64,000 bases of DNA from CAVONV01 sp963697355 (GTDB lineage: Bacteria; Acidobacteriota; Vicinamibacteria; Marinacidobacterales; DATDRI01). The position numbers were made by a program, and so were the translations under genes. The stretch is from NCBI GenBank assembly GCA_963697355.1, contig CAVONV010000004.1, positions 434,001-498,000 on the forward strand. Direction: 5' to 3'. Of this stretch, positions 43,393 to 52,554 are shown piece after piece. The stretch's first letter is position 1, and every line of letters begins with the position of its first letter. The notes under the pieces were generated by a model. That model was not told where the DNA came from, did no database searches, and worked only from the letters and a program-made list of their open reading frames with translations.

Positions 43393-44136
43393 CTAGTTCA
43401 AACAGGTGTAAGGAGGAGCTCTTAGAGCACGCCAGCCCACGAAGAGCATTTCTTGAAGTGAGCCCAGGCGCTCGTCGTAATGAGGAAGGCTCTCTCGAAG
43501 TAGGGAGGCTAGCCGTTTGGCGAGTTTAGAAAGGGATCCGCAGCGGGCGCGATCCAGAAATCGCTTCAAGTTGTTTTCGTTGTCGATGTCCTCGAGCGGT
43601 TCGAGTCGGTCGACCCGAAAGCCGTGATGCCGCAAGCGCTCCTCGGTGAGTCGCGCGACCTGTTCCGAGCCCCACGGCATGGATTGGAACGCTTCGGGGC
43701 AGGGCTGGCTCAAACCCAAAAGAGCGTAGCCGCCGTCCAGGGCTGGGCCTATGACCGCTTTCTTGGGGCCAGCCGATTCGAGCTTGGCGAACGCGGCTTC
43801 TATGTAGCTTTGCGAAATCTCCGGTGCGTCATTCCCAATGACGACGACGTTTCGGTAGCCACAGGCAAAGGCGTCTTCCAATGCCAAATGCAAGGACTCT
43901 CCGAAGTTGCTCCCCCGTTGCGGCATATGACGGGTCGCCTGGTTGAGTGGCCGACCGGGGGTATTGATGAGGAGGTCAATCCCGGGGAGATCGGAACAAA
44001 CGCGCTCCAGGTGGCGAAGCAGCGCCTCGTACAGGGTCGCGGCCCGCTCCGGATTGCCCAGCCCGAGCGGCTTTCTCCGGCCCTCTGCCTCCGGCGACAG
44101 AGTGAAGAGCACGATGGCTGACTTTGAATGACTCAC
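43393..44136 (-). CDS. TIGR04282-type glycosyltransferase of arsenosugar biosynthesis (DUF2064)
   Basis: 247 residues of the GT-A-like DUF2064 fold: SAIVLFTLSPEAEGRRKPLG at the start, GSNFGESLHLALEDAFACGY, VVVIGNDAPEISQSYIEAAF (the acidic metal-binding segment), and AVIGPALDGGYALLGLSQP with the PWGSEQVARLTEERL helix. In arsenosugar clusters this glycosyltransferase family is encoded with ArsS and ArsM, and is thought to modify the ribosyl-arsenical. It heads the minus-strand cluster. The next genes on the strand are the truncated oxidoreductase, arsM and arsS. Confidence 0.85.
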   Translation of the reverse strand: MSHSKSAIVLFTLSPEAEGRRKPLGLGNPERAATLYEALLRHLERVCSDLPGIDLLINTPGRPLNQATRHMPQRGSNFGESLHLALEDAFACGYRNVVVIGNDAPEISQSYIEAAFAKLESAGPKKAVIGPALDGGYALLGLSQPCPEAFQSMPWGSEQVARLTEERLRHHGFRVDRLEPLEDIDNENNLKRFLDRARCGSLSKLAKRLASLLRESLPHYDERLGSLQEMLFVGWRALRAPPYTCLN

Positions 44137-44502
44137 AATTACAATTTAGCGGTCGGATCGCTTGTTGGCTGTGGACCGGCTCACACTTATTAGAAGTCGC
44201 CCGGCAACCCGGAAGCCATTCCCACGGCAAAATTCCTCCCCGCCTACGCTTGCTTCGAGTTCGCTGAGCTTCGGCGGGTCCGCCGTAGCCTTAGCGAAGG
44301 CGGACCGGCCGCGGCTCTTTCGGGCCGGCCAGCCGCATAAATGGTGAAGATCACCATCGTTAAGTCGGCTGGAGTATGTTTCACGACGCCAAAGAGCCAT
44401 TCTTAACACCGGGTGCGGGGCCGGTCAAGGCGGATTTCTTGCGCTGAGGGCTTGTTGTCACATAACCTTACTGCTGCGAAAAATGTGAGAAGGGTGCGAA
44501 CT
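44137..44502. repeat. Divergent spacer with GC-rich repeat
   Basis: About 365 bases between the divergent glycosyltransferase and phosphatase genes. Positions 44245-44335 carry CTTCGGCGGGTCCGCCGTAG, GCGAAGGCGGACCGGCCGC and GGGCCGGCCAGC, shared with 7452-7780, 40787-40800 and 43102-43113. Promoters for both genes must lie here but none is distinct. Confidence 0.45.
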
Positions 44503-45285
44503 ATGATCGAATCGACTTCCGTGCAGGAATATCTCGACTTTGCCATGGATGCAGCCTGGCGAGCCGGGCAGCTGACCTTGGCTCATTTCCAAACCGGTGT
44601 CGCCGTCGATTGGAAGGCGGACCAATCTCCGGTCACGGTTGCGGATCGGGGAGCGGAGAAGCTTCTCAGGGAGCTCATCGGCAGACGATTCCCCGGCCAC
44701 GCCATACTGGGCGAGGAAATGGGCGAGGACGAAAACTCGGAAAAGGACGGTTCCCACCGGTGGATCATTGATCCCATCGACGGAACCCAATCGTTCATCG
44801 CCGGAGTCCCTCTCTACGGGGTATTGCTGGGTTTGGAGATCTCGGGCGAGATGGCCGTCGGCGTTGCTTACTTCCCCGGTCTATCCGACATGATCTCGGC
44901 TGGCCGCGGCTTGGGGTGTCGCTGGAACGGGCGACTCGCGAGAGTGTCCGATGTCGAGCGACTAGAGGACGCTCGCTTAGCTTTTACCGATATCGCCGAT
45001 TTGGAGAGGGAAGAGCGGGATGCCTGGAACCTGTTGAAACAGGCGACTCGAATCCAAAGGGGTTGGGGAGATTGCTACGGGCATTGCTTGGTCGCCACCG
45101 GAAGGGCAGAAGTGATGCTCGATCCTCTTATGAAGGTTTGGGATTGCGCCGCTTTGTTGCCGATTCTCCAGGAGGCCGGGGGCACTTTTACCGATTGGAA
45201 GGGAAGGCCGACGGTGCATGGGCCGAATGCCGTCAGCACGAACGGCCCGCTTTTCGAGTCCGTCATCAGCATACTCGGATACTGA
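44503..45285 (+). CDS. Inositol monophosphatase family phosphatase (histidinol-phosphatase-like)
   Basis: 260 residues of the Mg2+-dependent IMPase superfamily: KADQSPVTVADRGAEKLLRE, AILGEEMGED (metal Glu), HRWIIDPIDGTQSFIAGVPL (the DPIDGT metal site) and VWDCAALLPILQEAGG (C-terminal WDxAA motif). The wording SPVTVADR and the overall length are closest to the HisN-type histidinol-phosphatases. Inositol-1-phosphatase or 3'-phosphoadenosine phosphatase are alternatives. The ATG at 44503 has GAGAAGGG upstream; an open extension to 44413 is ignored. Seven nt separate it from the sulfatase-fold gene. Confidence 0.88.
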   Translation: MIESTSVQEYLDFAMDAAWRAGQLTLAHFQTGVAVDWKADQSPVTVADRGAEKLLRELIGRRFPGHAILGEEMGEDENSEKDGSHRWIIDPIDGTQSFIAGVPLYGVLLGLEISGEMAVGVAYFPGLSDMISAGRGLGCRWNGRLARVSDVERLEDARLAFTDIADLEREERDAWNLLKQATRIQRGWGDCYGHCLVATGRAEVMLDPLMKVWDCAALLPILQEAGGTFTDWKGRPTVHGPNAVSTNGPLFESVISILGY

Positions 45286-45292
45286 GACCACC

Positions 45293-46921
45293 ATGAGACG
45301 ACGAGCTAAATGGTGGACTCTGGTCCTCCTTGTCATGGTTGGTTTGGGGGCCGGCTACTTTGCCTGGGCGCCGATCAAGAGCCGTACTGCTCGGACGGAG
45401 TATCCCTACGTTGTTGTCGTTTCCCTCGACACCCTCCATGTGAGCTACTCCGGTCTTTACAACCGCGAAGGTCGCGGTATGTCGCATCTCGACGAGCTCG
45501 GCCGGAATGGTGTTGTTTTTCAACATGCTTATACCCGGGTACCCATTACGCTTCCTTCTCATGCGACTCTTTTTTCCGGGCGGACACCTATGAGCCATGG
45601 TGCCGTCGCCAATGGTGATGTTGTTCCCACCAGCGTCGATACGCTTGCTGAGACCTTTCAAGAGGCTGGATACCAGACGGCGGCGTTCGTCTCCCTTGGC
45701 GTGCTCGGTAGGGAATTCGGGCTCGAGCAGGGCTTTGATGTCTATGACGACCCCTTTGGACAAAGTGAAGCCCGCATCTACCGATATGCTCATGAAGTTT
45801 TTGAACCCTTGCGAGCGTGGTTAGATCGCTCCCATGAGAACCCGTTCTTCCTCTGGGTGCATTTGTCCGATCCCCATGAACCCTACGTTCCCATCGGAGC
45901 GCTGCCGGACACCCGTCTCACGCTGGATGGAGAGTTGGAGGGAGAGTGGAATCTCGTCGGGGACATGAAGGCCGTCCACCGGTTGACGCTTCCGCCGGGT
46001 AGCCACGAAGTGACCTGGACGTCTCTGCGAGGGGAGCGCCCCGACGATCGCCCTGAAACCTGTATCCGCCTGGAATGGTTCGATCCCGATGCGTTGTCTT
46101 CCTATACATCGTCCGTGCCCCTTCACGGAGTGGATTTGAGACCCTCATGGAGTATGGAGCTCACGAATCCCCACGCGGAGGACTTCGAGCTCGATCTCTC
46201 CTTCGGCGGCCGACTGATCCGGCCGGCCCCATCCGATGTGTTGGACAACTACCAGATGGAGGTCGACTACACCGACCGGTACCTGGGTGAGATCCAGAAG
46301 TTGTTCGAATCTCTCGGTATCTCCGAGGAAGTCCTTTGGGTCGTTGTTTCCGACCACGGAGAGGGCCTATTCAGCCACGATGTCCTGGGCCACGCTGAGT
46401 TCACCTTTGAAGATCAGCTCCGCATTATCTGGCTCCTGAACGGTCCTGGACTGCCCAAAGGCGAAATCATCGTTTCTCCTGTGCTCATGGAAGATGTGGC
46501 GCCCACCTTGTTGGATATCGTGGGTCTTCCAGTACCCGAAAGGGTCGAAGGCATCGCCATGACGTCGTGTTGGAGCGAAGGGAACTGTCCCAAACGAGAG
46601 GAATGGTGGAGCTACGGGATGCGTCACGAGCCCAGCCAACTGACATCTCTTGCCGGCCACCGGTGGCCTTTCAAGTGGCAGTGGCGACGGGGGGAAGGCC
46701 GCCAGGCCTTTGCAGTTCTCGAGGATCCGTGGGAAGGAGCGGATTTGCTCTTGCTGCCAGGGCCTGAACGTCCCGACGAAATAAAAGCGCTCGCCGAGGA
46801 CTTCCGTCGAATGCGAGCACGCCACCAGAATTTGATTCGGCAACGTCCAGATTCCGGTGACCCCGAAAGGCGAATGGAGTTGCTGAGAAGCCTTGGTTAC
46901 GTCGATCCTCGACAGAAGTAA
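45293..46921 (+). CDS. Membrane-anchored sulfatase-fold hydrolase without formylglycine Cys
   Basis: 542 residues. One N-terminal membrane helix (WTLVLLVMVGLGAGYFAWAP) anchors the alkaline-phosphatase-fold domain: YVVVVSLDTLHVSYSGLY, VPITLPSHATLFSGRTPMSH, VVSDHGEGLFSHDVLGHAEF. In sulfatases the residue before PS is a Cys or Ser made into formylglycine; here TLPSHATLFSG has Thr/Leu. So it is more likely a phosphotransferase or phosphodiesterase, or uses Thr as nucleophile. A beta-rich insertion (about 200-310) without clear family separates the metal sites. The ATG at 45293 is chosen by its distance from the preceding stop. Confidence 0.82.
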   Translation: MRRRAKWWTLVLLVMVGLGAGYFAWAPIKSRTARTEYPYVVVVSLDTLHVSYSGLYNREGRGMSHLDELGRNGVVFQHAYTRVPITLPSHATLFSGRTPMSHGAVANGDVVPTSVDTLAETFQEAGYQTAAFVSLGVLGREFGLEQGFDVYDDPFGQSEARIYRYAHEVFEPLRAWLDRSHENPFFLWVHLSDPHEPYVPIGALPDTRLTLDGELEGEWNLVGDMKAVHRLTLPPGSHEVTWTSLRGERPDDRPETCIRLEWFDPDALSSYTSSVPLHGVDLRPSWSMELTNPHAEDFELDLSFGGRLIRPAPSDVLDNYQMEVDYTDRYLGEIQKLFESLGISEEVLWVVVSDHGEGLFSHDVLGHAEFTFEDQLRIIWLLNGPGLPKGEIIVSPVLMEDVAPTLLDIVGLPVPERVEGIAMTSCWSEGNCPKREEWWSYGMRHEPSQLTSLAGHRWPFKWQWRRGEGRQAFAVLEDPWEGADLLLLPGPERPDEIKALAEDFRRMRARHQNLIRQRPDSGDPERRMELLRSLGYVDPRQK

Positions 46922-46941
46922 GAAGAATAGCTCGCAATGGC

Positions 46942-47943
46942 CTATTCCTGTGTGAATGTGTTGAGCTCGTTCCTGAGCTGCGTTTTGATGCTGTCGTTGC
47001 ACCAGGCAGAGTGGATGGCGTTCTCGACGAGTTGGATGATGTCGTTCTGTTCAAAGCCGAGCTGATCCATGAGCGCCGTGTACTCGGCATCCAAGCTCGT
47101 GTTGAACATCTTAGGGTCGTCGGTGTTCACCGTGACGAGGAGTCCTTCCTCGAAAAACTCCTTGACGGAGTGCTCCTCCAGACTGCTTACGACTCCCGTC
47201 CTTAGATTCGAAATGGGGCACATCTCGATGGGAATCTGCTGCTCCTGTAAATAATCGACCAGTTTCGGGTCTTCCGTGGCGCGTGTGCCGTGACCGATCC
47301 GATCGACTTTCAAAGCTCGGATCGCGCCCCAAACGCTATCCGATCCCGCTGCCTCGCCGGCGTGAGCGCTGGTCCTAAATCCTCGCTCGCGGGCATCCTC
47401 GTAGACGTCCTGATAAGGCTCCGGTGGAAAGTCTTGCTCCGAGCCGCCGATGCCGATTCCTATGACACCAAGGTCTCGAACTTCGGTGAGTGCATGGAGC
47501 GTCCTCTCGCCATGCTTGGGGCCGTAGTCCCGAACGAGGTCCGCGACGAGGTTGACGAGGACGCTGTCTTCATGGCGACGGAGGCCTTCTCGAATGGCTT
47601 CCGTCAGTCGTTGGGGCTGGAGGCCGTGCATCTCGAAGTCCGGCGGAGAGTAGAAGGCCTCCACGTACCTGATGCTTTGGTCGGCCAAGTCTTTGGCAAC
47701 AGCACCCGCGATGTGAGTGAAGTCTTCATACTCTCGAAGGTAGCCGTTCTTCCACATCCAGGTGTCGATGAAATGGGGGAAATCCTTGTATTGAAATCTC
47801 TCCTCGAGCTCGGAGATGTTGCGGACCTCTTTCTTGCCTCCGTACTTCTCGAGGAGCTCCCAAAGCGCGGGAAGCGGTATGGAGCCTTCGAGGTGCAGGT
47901 GGAGCTCGACTTTGGGCAGCGCTTTGATCCACTCATGTAACAT
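46942..47943 (-). CDS. add: Adenosine deaminase
   Basis: 333 residues of the adenosine/AMP deaminase TIM barrel. Zinc ligands and catalytic residues: LPKVELHLHLEGSI (HxH), SAHAGEAAGS (His and catalytic Glu), IGHGTRATED and VTVNTDDPKMFNTS (Asp pair). It converts adenosine (or deoxyadenosine) to inosine in the cytoplasm. In some relatives adenine or aminofutalosine is the substrate, which I cannot exclude. It lies 7 nt downstream of the ABC-class ATPase on the same strand, so the three genes MFS-ATPase-add may be cotranscribed. Convergent with the sulfatase-fold gene. Confidence 0.9.
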   Translation of the reverse strand: MLHEWIKALPKVELHLHLEGSIPLPALWELLEKYGGKKEVRNISELEERFQYKDFPHFIDTWMWKNGYLREYEDFTHIAGAVAKDLADQSIRYVEAFYSPPDFEMHGLQPQRLTEAIREGLRRHEDSVLVNLVADLVRDYGPKHGERTLHALTEVRDLGVIGIGIGGSEQDFPPEPYQDVYEDARERGFRTSAHAGEAAGSDSVWGAIRALKVDRIGHGTRATEDPKLVDYLQEQQIPIEMCPISNLRTGVVSSLEEHSVKEFFEEGLLVTVNTDDPKMFNTSLDAEYTALMDQLGFEQNDIIQLVENAIHSAWCNDSIKTQLRNELNTFTQE

Positions 47944-47950
47944 TTTGACT

Positions 47951-49717
47951 TTACCCTTTGGCTTGTTTCATCCTAACCGTTCGAAGCCTATTGATGGCTG
48001 CTGCAATCTCGTACTTCCGCGGCCGCGCATAGTTGCCCGGATGTTGCCCCGGCCGATGGAACGGATCGAGGATGTCCAATCCATCTCGGTCGAAGAGCCC
48101 TTCTACTTTCTCCACGACATCCCGAAGACTCGAACGTCCATCCATGAATTGGGAGGCGGCGAGATGGATCGCGTGCCCCACGGACTGCGTCTGACTCGGG
48201 TCCACGAGCTGCTCCACGCCGCGCAGGTTGATGGGATCGCGACCGAAAAGGATGAGGTCCAATGCCTTGACATCGATTTTGACGTCCCGGCGGCCTCGAG
48301 AGGGGTCGAAGCTCTCTGAGAGTGGAATGCGCGGTGTCGGCTTCGAAAGAGGCGTAGGACTCTCCGCGACTCTTCGGCTCGGCTGCGTTCGGGCAATGTC
48401 TCGGGACTCCGCCGTCGCTTCATGGGGTACATAGTCCCGCATCATCACCACGGTGTCGGCCGCGTCGAAGTAGTCACCGCAGCCTCCCATCACGAGAACC
48501 GTGGAAACACCGAGTTTTTCGTAGAGCTCGCGTATTCGGTCGATAAAGGGTGTGATAGGCTCATCATCCTTGTGAACGAGAGCTTGCATGCGGGCGTCCC
48601 GGACCATGAAGTTCGTTGCGGAGGTGTCTTCATCGACGAGCAGGGTGCTGGCACCCGTCTCGAGCGCCTCGATGATGTTCGCGGCTTGGCTCGTGCTTCC
48701 GCTGGCATCGTCCGTTGAGAAGGCCGTTGTGCTCTGCCCAAAAGGCAAATCGGATATGAAAGGGCTGATATCTACTTGCTCGACCCGTCTACCATCTTCG
48801 GCTCTGATTTTCACGGCATCGCGACAGGTGATGACGTACTCGCGTCCGTCGCCCGGAATATGAGGGTAGACACCTCTTTCCAGCGCCTTGAGCAAAGTCG
48901 ATTTCCCGTGATAGCCGCCCCCTACAATGAGCGTGACCCCTCGGCGAATGCCCATCCCGGAGATCGTGGTCCGACCGGACACGGGATGTGGCACCTCTAG
49001 CGAAACCTGCATGGACTCTGGAGATTTGAAGGCAATTGCTTGCCGGGTAAGCGGCCGATCGCTGGCACCACTCTCGCGCGGCAAGACGGCACCATCGGCC
49101 ACGAACGCGATGAGACCCAGGTCGCCCAGCCGGCGACGAATGTGCTCCTCATTCTCGACGGTGTCGACGAAGAGCTCACTGTCCTCTCGAGCTTCGTCAG
49201 GGAAATTGGGCCAGATCAGTGCTTGATTCACCAAACGTGGTAGGTCCTGCAAGAGCATGGCCTCGGCTTGGCGGCCCAAAACCGTTCTACCTGCTGCGGG
49301 AAGTCCTACCTGCATTCTTGCTTCAACCCAAGCATCCGTGACGATGAGCGCAGCTCTCTCGAGCACCTCCTGTTGACCGGCGTCGATGGTCATGAGGCCG
49401 CTCTTGCCGGTACCTCGTTGTCCCTTCGGCAAACGCCCAATGGCCCAACGCACCTGCCGGGAAAGATAGTCTTGCATGGCCATTCTTCGGACGTCGTTGT
49501 CGAAAAGCGAGCTAGGTATTTGGGCCACCTTTTGCAGGACGCGCAGGCGGATCTTGGAAGGCGCTGCAAATGGATCGCCTTGGACGTGGTCGATATAGAG
49601 CGTGCATCCTTCGACGTCGTAGCTTCCCGCAATGTCCTTGTATGCTTTGTAGCCTCGGCCGTCGATCCGTTCGAGGATGTGGCGGAGGTCGCGAGAAGTG
49701 CGCATTGGTCTACTCAT
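47951..49717 (-). CDS. Predicted ABC-class ATPase (COG3044 type)
   Basis: 588 residues from the ATG at 49717, which overlaps the MFS stop. This is the soluble predicted ATPase of the ABC class found alone in many bacteria. N-terminal region DLRHILERIDGRGYKAYKDI; Walker A in ITLIVGGGYHGKSTLL-like sequence (VTLIVGGGYHGKSTLLKALE); the Walker B region GASTLLVDEDTSATNFMVRD; and an H-loop-like YEKLGVSTVLVMGGCGDYFD. No membrane domain is present, so it is not a transporter subunit by itself. Its function is unestablished. ATG at 49705 is an alternative start. Confidence 0.85.
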   Translation of the reverse strand: MSRPMRTSRDLRHILERIDGRGYKAYKDIAGSYDVEGCTLYIDHVQGDPFAAPSKIRLRVLQKVAQIPSSLFDNDVRRMAMQDYLSRQVRWAIGRLPKGQRGTGKSGLMTIDAGQQEVLERAALIVTDAWVEARMQVGLPAAGRTVLGRQAEAMLLQDLPRLVNQALIWPNFPDEAREDSELFVDTVENEEHIRRRLGDLGLIAFVADGAVLPRESGASDRPLTRQAIAFKSPESMQVSLEVPHPVSGRTTISGMGIRRGVTLIVGGGYHGKSTLLKALERGVYPHIPGDGREYVITCRDAVKIRAEDGRRVEQVDISPFISDLPFGQSTTAFSTDDASGSTSQAANIIEALETGASTLLVDEDTSATNFMVRDARMQALVHKDDEPITPFIDRIRELYEKLGVSTVLVMGGCGDYFDAADTVVMMRDYVPHEATAESRDIARTQPSRRVAESPTPLSKPTPRIPLSESFDPSRGRRDVKIDVKALDLILFGRDPINLRGVEQLVDPSQTQSVGHAIHLAASQFMDGRSSLRDVVEKVEGLFDRDGLDILDPFHRPGQHPGNYARPRKYEIAAAINRLRTVRMKQAKG

Positions 49718-51056
49718 CCGGCAAAGAGTCAGCGTCCTCCTGAGTGGCGACACGCTGCCCTTCCTCAACGTCGACTCGGCTTAGAAGGAACATCCCACCA
49801 ACAAAGAAAACAATGAGAGCCAAGATACTCAACCGACTCCCTCCTGCCAACTGAGAGACGACAGAGAAAACAAAAGGGCCCAAGATGTTTCCAAACTTAC
49901 CGCTGATACTGTAGAAGCCAAAAAACTCCGACGATTTCCCTCGGGGAATGAGTGTCGAGAAGAGTGACCGACTCAGAGCCTGACTTCCCCCTTGGACGAG
50001 AGCGACGGCCGAGGCCAGCGCCCAGAACTGCCAAGCCTCCCGCATGAAGTATCCGAGCACTGCGATTCCCGTATAGACGCCGAGGGCCAGATAGATCCCT
50101 CGCTTGGCTCCGATACGGTCGGCAAGAGCACCAAAGGCAAAGGCACAAGGTATGCCCAGGAACTGGACGAGGAGGAGAGCACCAATGAGGTGGTTCGGGC
50201 CGATACCGATCTCGGCCCCATAGATCGTTGCCATCTTGATGATGGTATTGATGCCGTCGTTGTAGAACCAAAAAGCCAGCAGAAAGATGAACGCTTGCCG
50301 GTAGTGGCGAATGGCGCGAAAGGTCTCCCGGAGGCGCCCGAGACTTGCCTTGATGGGATTCATTCGGGCCGTCTCAGAGGCTTCCAATCGGCGTCCGGGT
50401 TCAGGCACTCGGCGGAGAAGCGGAATCGTGAAGACCGCCCACCAGACGGCGACGCTGGCAAAAGCTATCCTTGTCGCTTGTGCGGAGTCGGTGATCCCGA
50501 AGGTCTCGGGACTCATGATCCAAGCAAGTTGCAAGGCAAGAAGCAAACCCCCTCCGACGTAGCCCAAGGCATAGCCCGCTGTGGAAACCCGGTTCACTTC
50601 GTCTCGCGAAGCAATGTGAGGGAGCAGAGATTCGTAAAACACCTCGCTTCCCGCATATCCTATGTTGCCGATGATGAAAGCCGCGGACGCAAAGACCCAT
50701 GCTCCCTCTCCGGCGAAGTAGAGCAGGTAAGACCCCAGAACTCCCAGTGCTACAAAGGACGCCAGAAACTTCTTTTTGGCTCCGAGATAGTCCGCTGCGG
50801 CACCCAAGATTGGGCCGATGACGGCAATGACGACGAGGGCCACGGTCTGGGTGTACCCCCAGTAGACCGTCCTCATGTTCTCAGGGACGGTGGAGGCGGC
50901 CACTTGGTGATAGTAGACAGGCAATACAGCAGCCATGATGGTGGTGACGAATGCGGAGTTCGCCCAGTCGTACATGGCCCAAGCCCGAAGCTCTTGCCGA
51001 TGGAGCCCCAATGCGCGAAGCCAGGAATGAGATGAAGCGCTCTCGTTTTGGCTCAT
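49710..51056 (-). CDS. UMF1-type MFS transporter (Atg22-like)
   Basis: 448 residues and about 11-12 membrane helices. The UMF1/Atg22 signature is present: ELRAWAMYDWANSAFVTTIM at the first helix, then GPILGAAADYLGAKKKFLAS, SLLPHIASRDEVNRVSTAGY and FFGFYSISGKFGNILGPFVF. Yeast Atg22 exports amino acids; bacterial substrates are unknown. The ATG at 51056 has AGAGGC upstream; the open 26-residue extension ahead of it has no homology. It is the first gene of the minus-strand set with the ATPase and add. Confidence 0.88.
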   Translation of the reverse strand: MSQNESASSHSWLRALGLHRQELRAWAMYDWANSAFVTTIMAAVLPVYYHQVAASTVPENMRTVYWGYTQTVALVVIAVIGPILGAAADYLGAKKKFLASFVALGVLGSYLLYFAGEGAWVFASAAFIIGNIGYAGSEVFYESLLPHIASRDEVNRVSTAGYALGYVGGGLLLALQLAWIMSPETFGITDSAQATRIAFASVAVWWAVFTIPLLRRVPEPGRRLEASETARMNPIKASLGRLRETFRAIRHYRQAFIFLLAFWFYNDGINTIIKMATIYGAEIGIGPNHLIGALLLVQFLGIPCAFAFGALADRIGAKRGIYLALGVYTGIAVLGYFMREAWQFWALASAVALVQGGSQALSRSLFSTLIPRGKSSEFFGFYSISGKFGNILGPFVFSVVSQLAGGSRLSILALIVFFVGGMFLLSRVDVEEGQRVATQEDADSLPDE

Positions 51057-51332
51057 GCCTCTAAAACCCTGACATACGTTGGATTTGCCCGGGATGAAGG
51101 CGCCAACATAACAAAGATAGATGAGCAAAACCAACAGCTTATGGGTGTTATGCCCTCTCCGCGAAACTTAGAGCATGCACGGAAGAGGTTCAGCGACGGC
51201 TGGACGGCGGGGGTGATGTTGGATCTCGCCTCTGAATTCGTCTAGAATGGCACCTCTACCACCAGAGGGTAACTCTTACCTACCGCTAGTATCGGGCCAG
51301 CGAGGGCGCCTTTTTCTCCACGAGGAGGCGAT

Positions 51333-52547
51333 ATGAGTGACTTTTTTCAGACCGGAATCATCGCCACTCTCCACCGCCTCGGCAAACCGGATACTGAACA
51401 GCTCCAAGATCAGCTCGTTCCTCTATCCAAGAAGCGGCCGGTGGCTTTGGTGCTACCTTCTCTGGTTTCCGAGTGTAAAGGGCCGGCGTTGGACACCATC
51501 GTGAAGGAGCTTGTTGAGGTACCTTACCTCAACGAGATCGTGATCAGCCTGGACCAAGCGGACCGCCAGAATTTCGACAAGGCCAGGGAGTTCTTCTCCA
51601 GATTGCCCCAGCGACACCGCATCATTTGGAACGATGGGCCGCGTCTTCAAGCGATTTACGATGTTTTGAGGAAGAACGGCTTGAAGATTGGGGAGCAGGG
51701 CAAAGGCCGCGGGTGCTGGACGGCCTATGGCTACGTCCTGAGCCGGGGAGAAAGCCAAGTCATTGCTCTACATGATTGTGACATCCTGACATATGACCGC
51801 GAGATGCTGGGACGATTGGTCTATCCCGTCATGAATCCCAACATCGACTACCGTTTTTGCAAGGGCTACTACAGTCGGGTCTCTGACCGCATGCATGGTC
51901 GGGTTACGCGGCTTCTGATGACCCCTCTCATTCGTAGCCTCTTCAGTATCTTCGGTCACCATCCTTTTCTCGTGTATTTGAACAGCTTCCGCTACGTTCT
52001 GGCCGGAGAGTTCGCGATGGACGCCGACCTCGCTCGTGTCAATCGGATTCCAGCGGATTGGGGCCTCGAGATCGGGATGTTGTCCGAGGTCTATCGAAAC
52101 GTTACGATCCGACGCATTTGTCAGGTGGACATCGCCGGCAACTACGAGCACAAGCATCAGGAGCTCTCCGCGGCCGATGCCAGTAAGGGGATCATGAAGA
52201 TGGCAGTGGACATTTGTAAGTCCTTGTTCCGCACACTGGCGGCCGAAGGCGTCGTGATCTCGGTCGGTGCTTTCCGGAGCCTGTTGGCCTCGTACAAGCG
52301 AACGGCTGAGGATCACATCGAGCGTTTCCACGCCGATGCCGCTATCAACGGCCTCGCCTTCGACCGTCACGATGAAGAGACTTTGGTGGAAGCTTTCTGT
52401 AACTCAATACGAATCGCTGGGGATACTTTCGTCAAGTCTCCACTCGGCACCGCACCCATTCCCAACTGGAGCCGCGTGAGCTCGGCACTTCCCGGCATCC
52501 TGGATGAGCTCAACAAGGCCGTGGAAGCTGACAATAACGGGATTTAG
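51333..52547 (+). CDS. Glucosyl-3-phosphoglycerate synthase-like glycosyltransferase (GT81)
   Basis: 404 residues of GT-A type: VALVLPSLVSECKGPALDTI, NEIVISLDQADRQNFDKARE, GKGRGCWTAYGYVLSRGESQ, and the metal-binding HDCDI motif (DxD) with LTYDREMLGRLVYPV, then GYYSRVSDRMHGRVTRLLMT and NRIPADWGLEIGMLSEVYRN. This matches GpgS/mannosyl- or glucosyl-phosphoglycerate synthases, which make the compatible solute glucosylglycerate. No cognate phosphatase follows, so the second step must be encoded elsewhere. The ATG follows ACGAGGAGG. Confidence 0.85.
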   Translation: MSDFFQTGIIATLHRLGKPDTEQLQDQLVPLSKKRPVALVLPSLVSECKGPALDTIVKELVEVPYLNEIVISLDQADRQNFDKAREFFSRLPQRHRIIWNDGPRLQAIYDVLRKNGLKIGEQGKGRGCWTAYGYVLSRGESQVIALHDCDILTYDREMLGRLVYPVMNPNIDYRFCKGYYSRVSDRMHGRVTRLLMTPLIRSLFSIFGHHPFLVYLNSFRYVLAGEFAMDADLARVNRIPADWGLEIGMLSEVYRNVTIRRICQVDIAGNYEHKHQELSAADASKGIMKMAVDICKSLFRTLAAEGVVISVGAFRSLLASYKRTAEDHIERFHADAAINGLAFDRHDEETLVEAFCNSIRIAGDTFVKSPLGTAPIPNWSRVSSALPGILDELNKAVEADNNGI

Positions 52548-52554
52548 GTCACCG

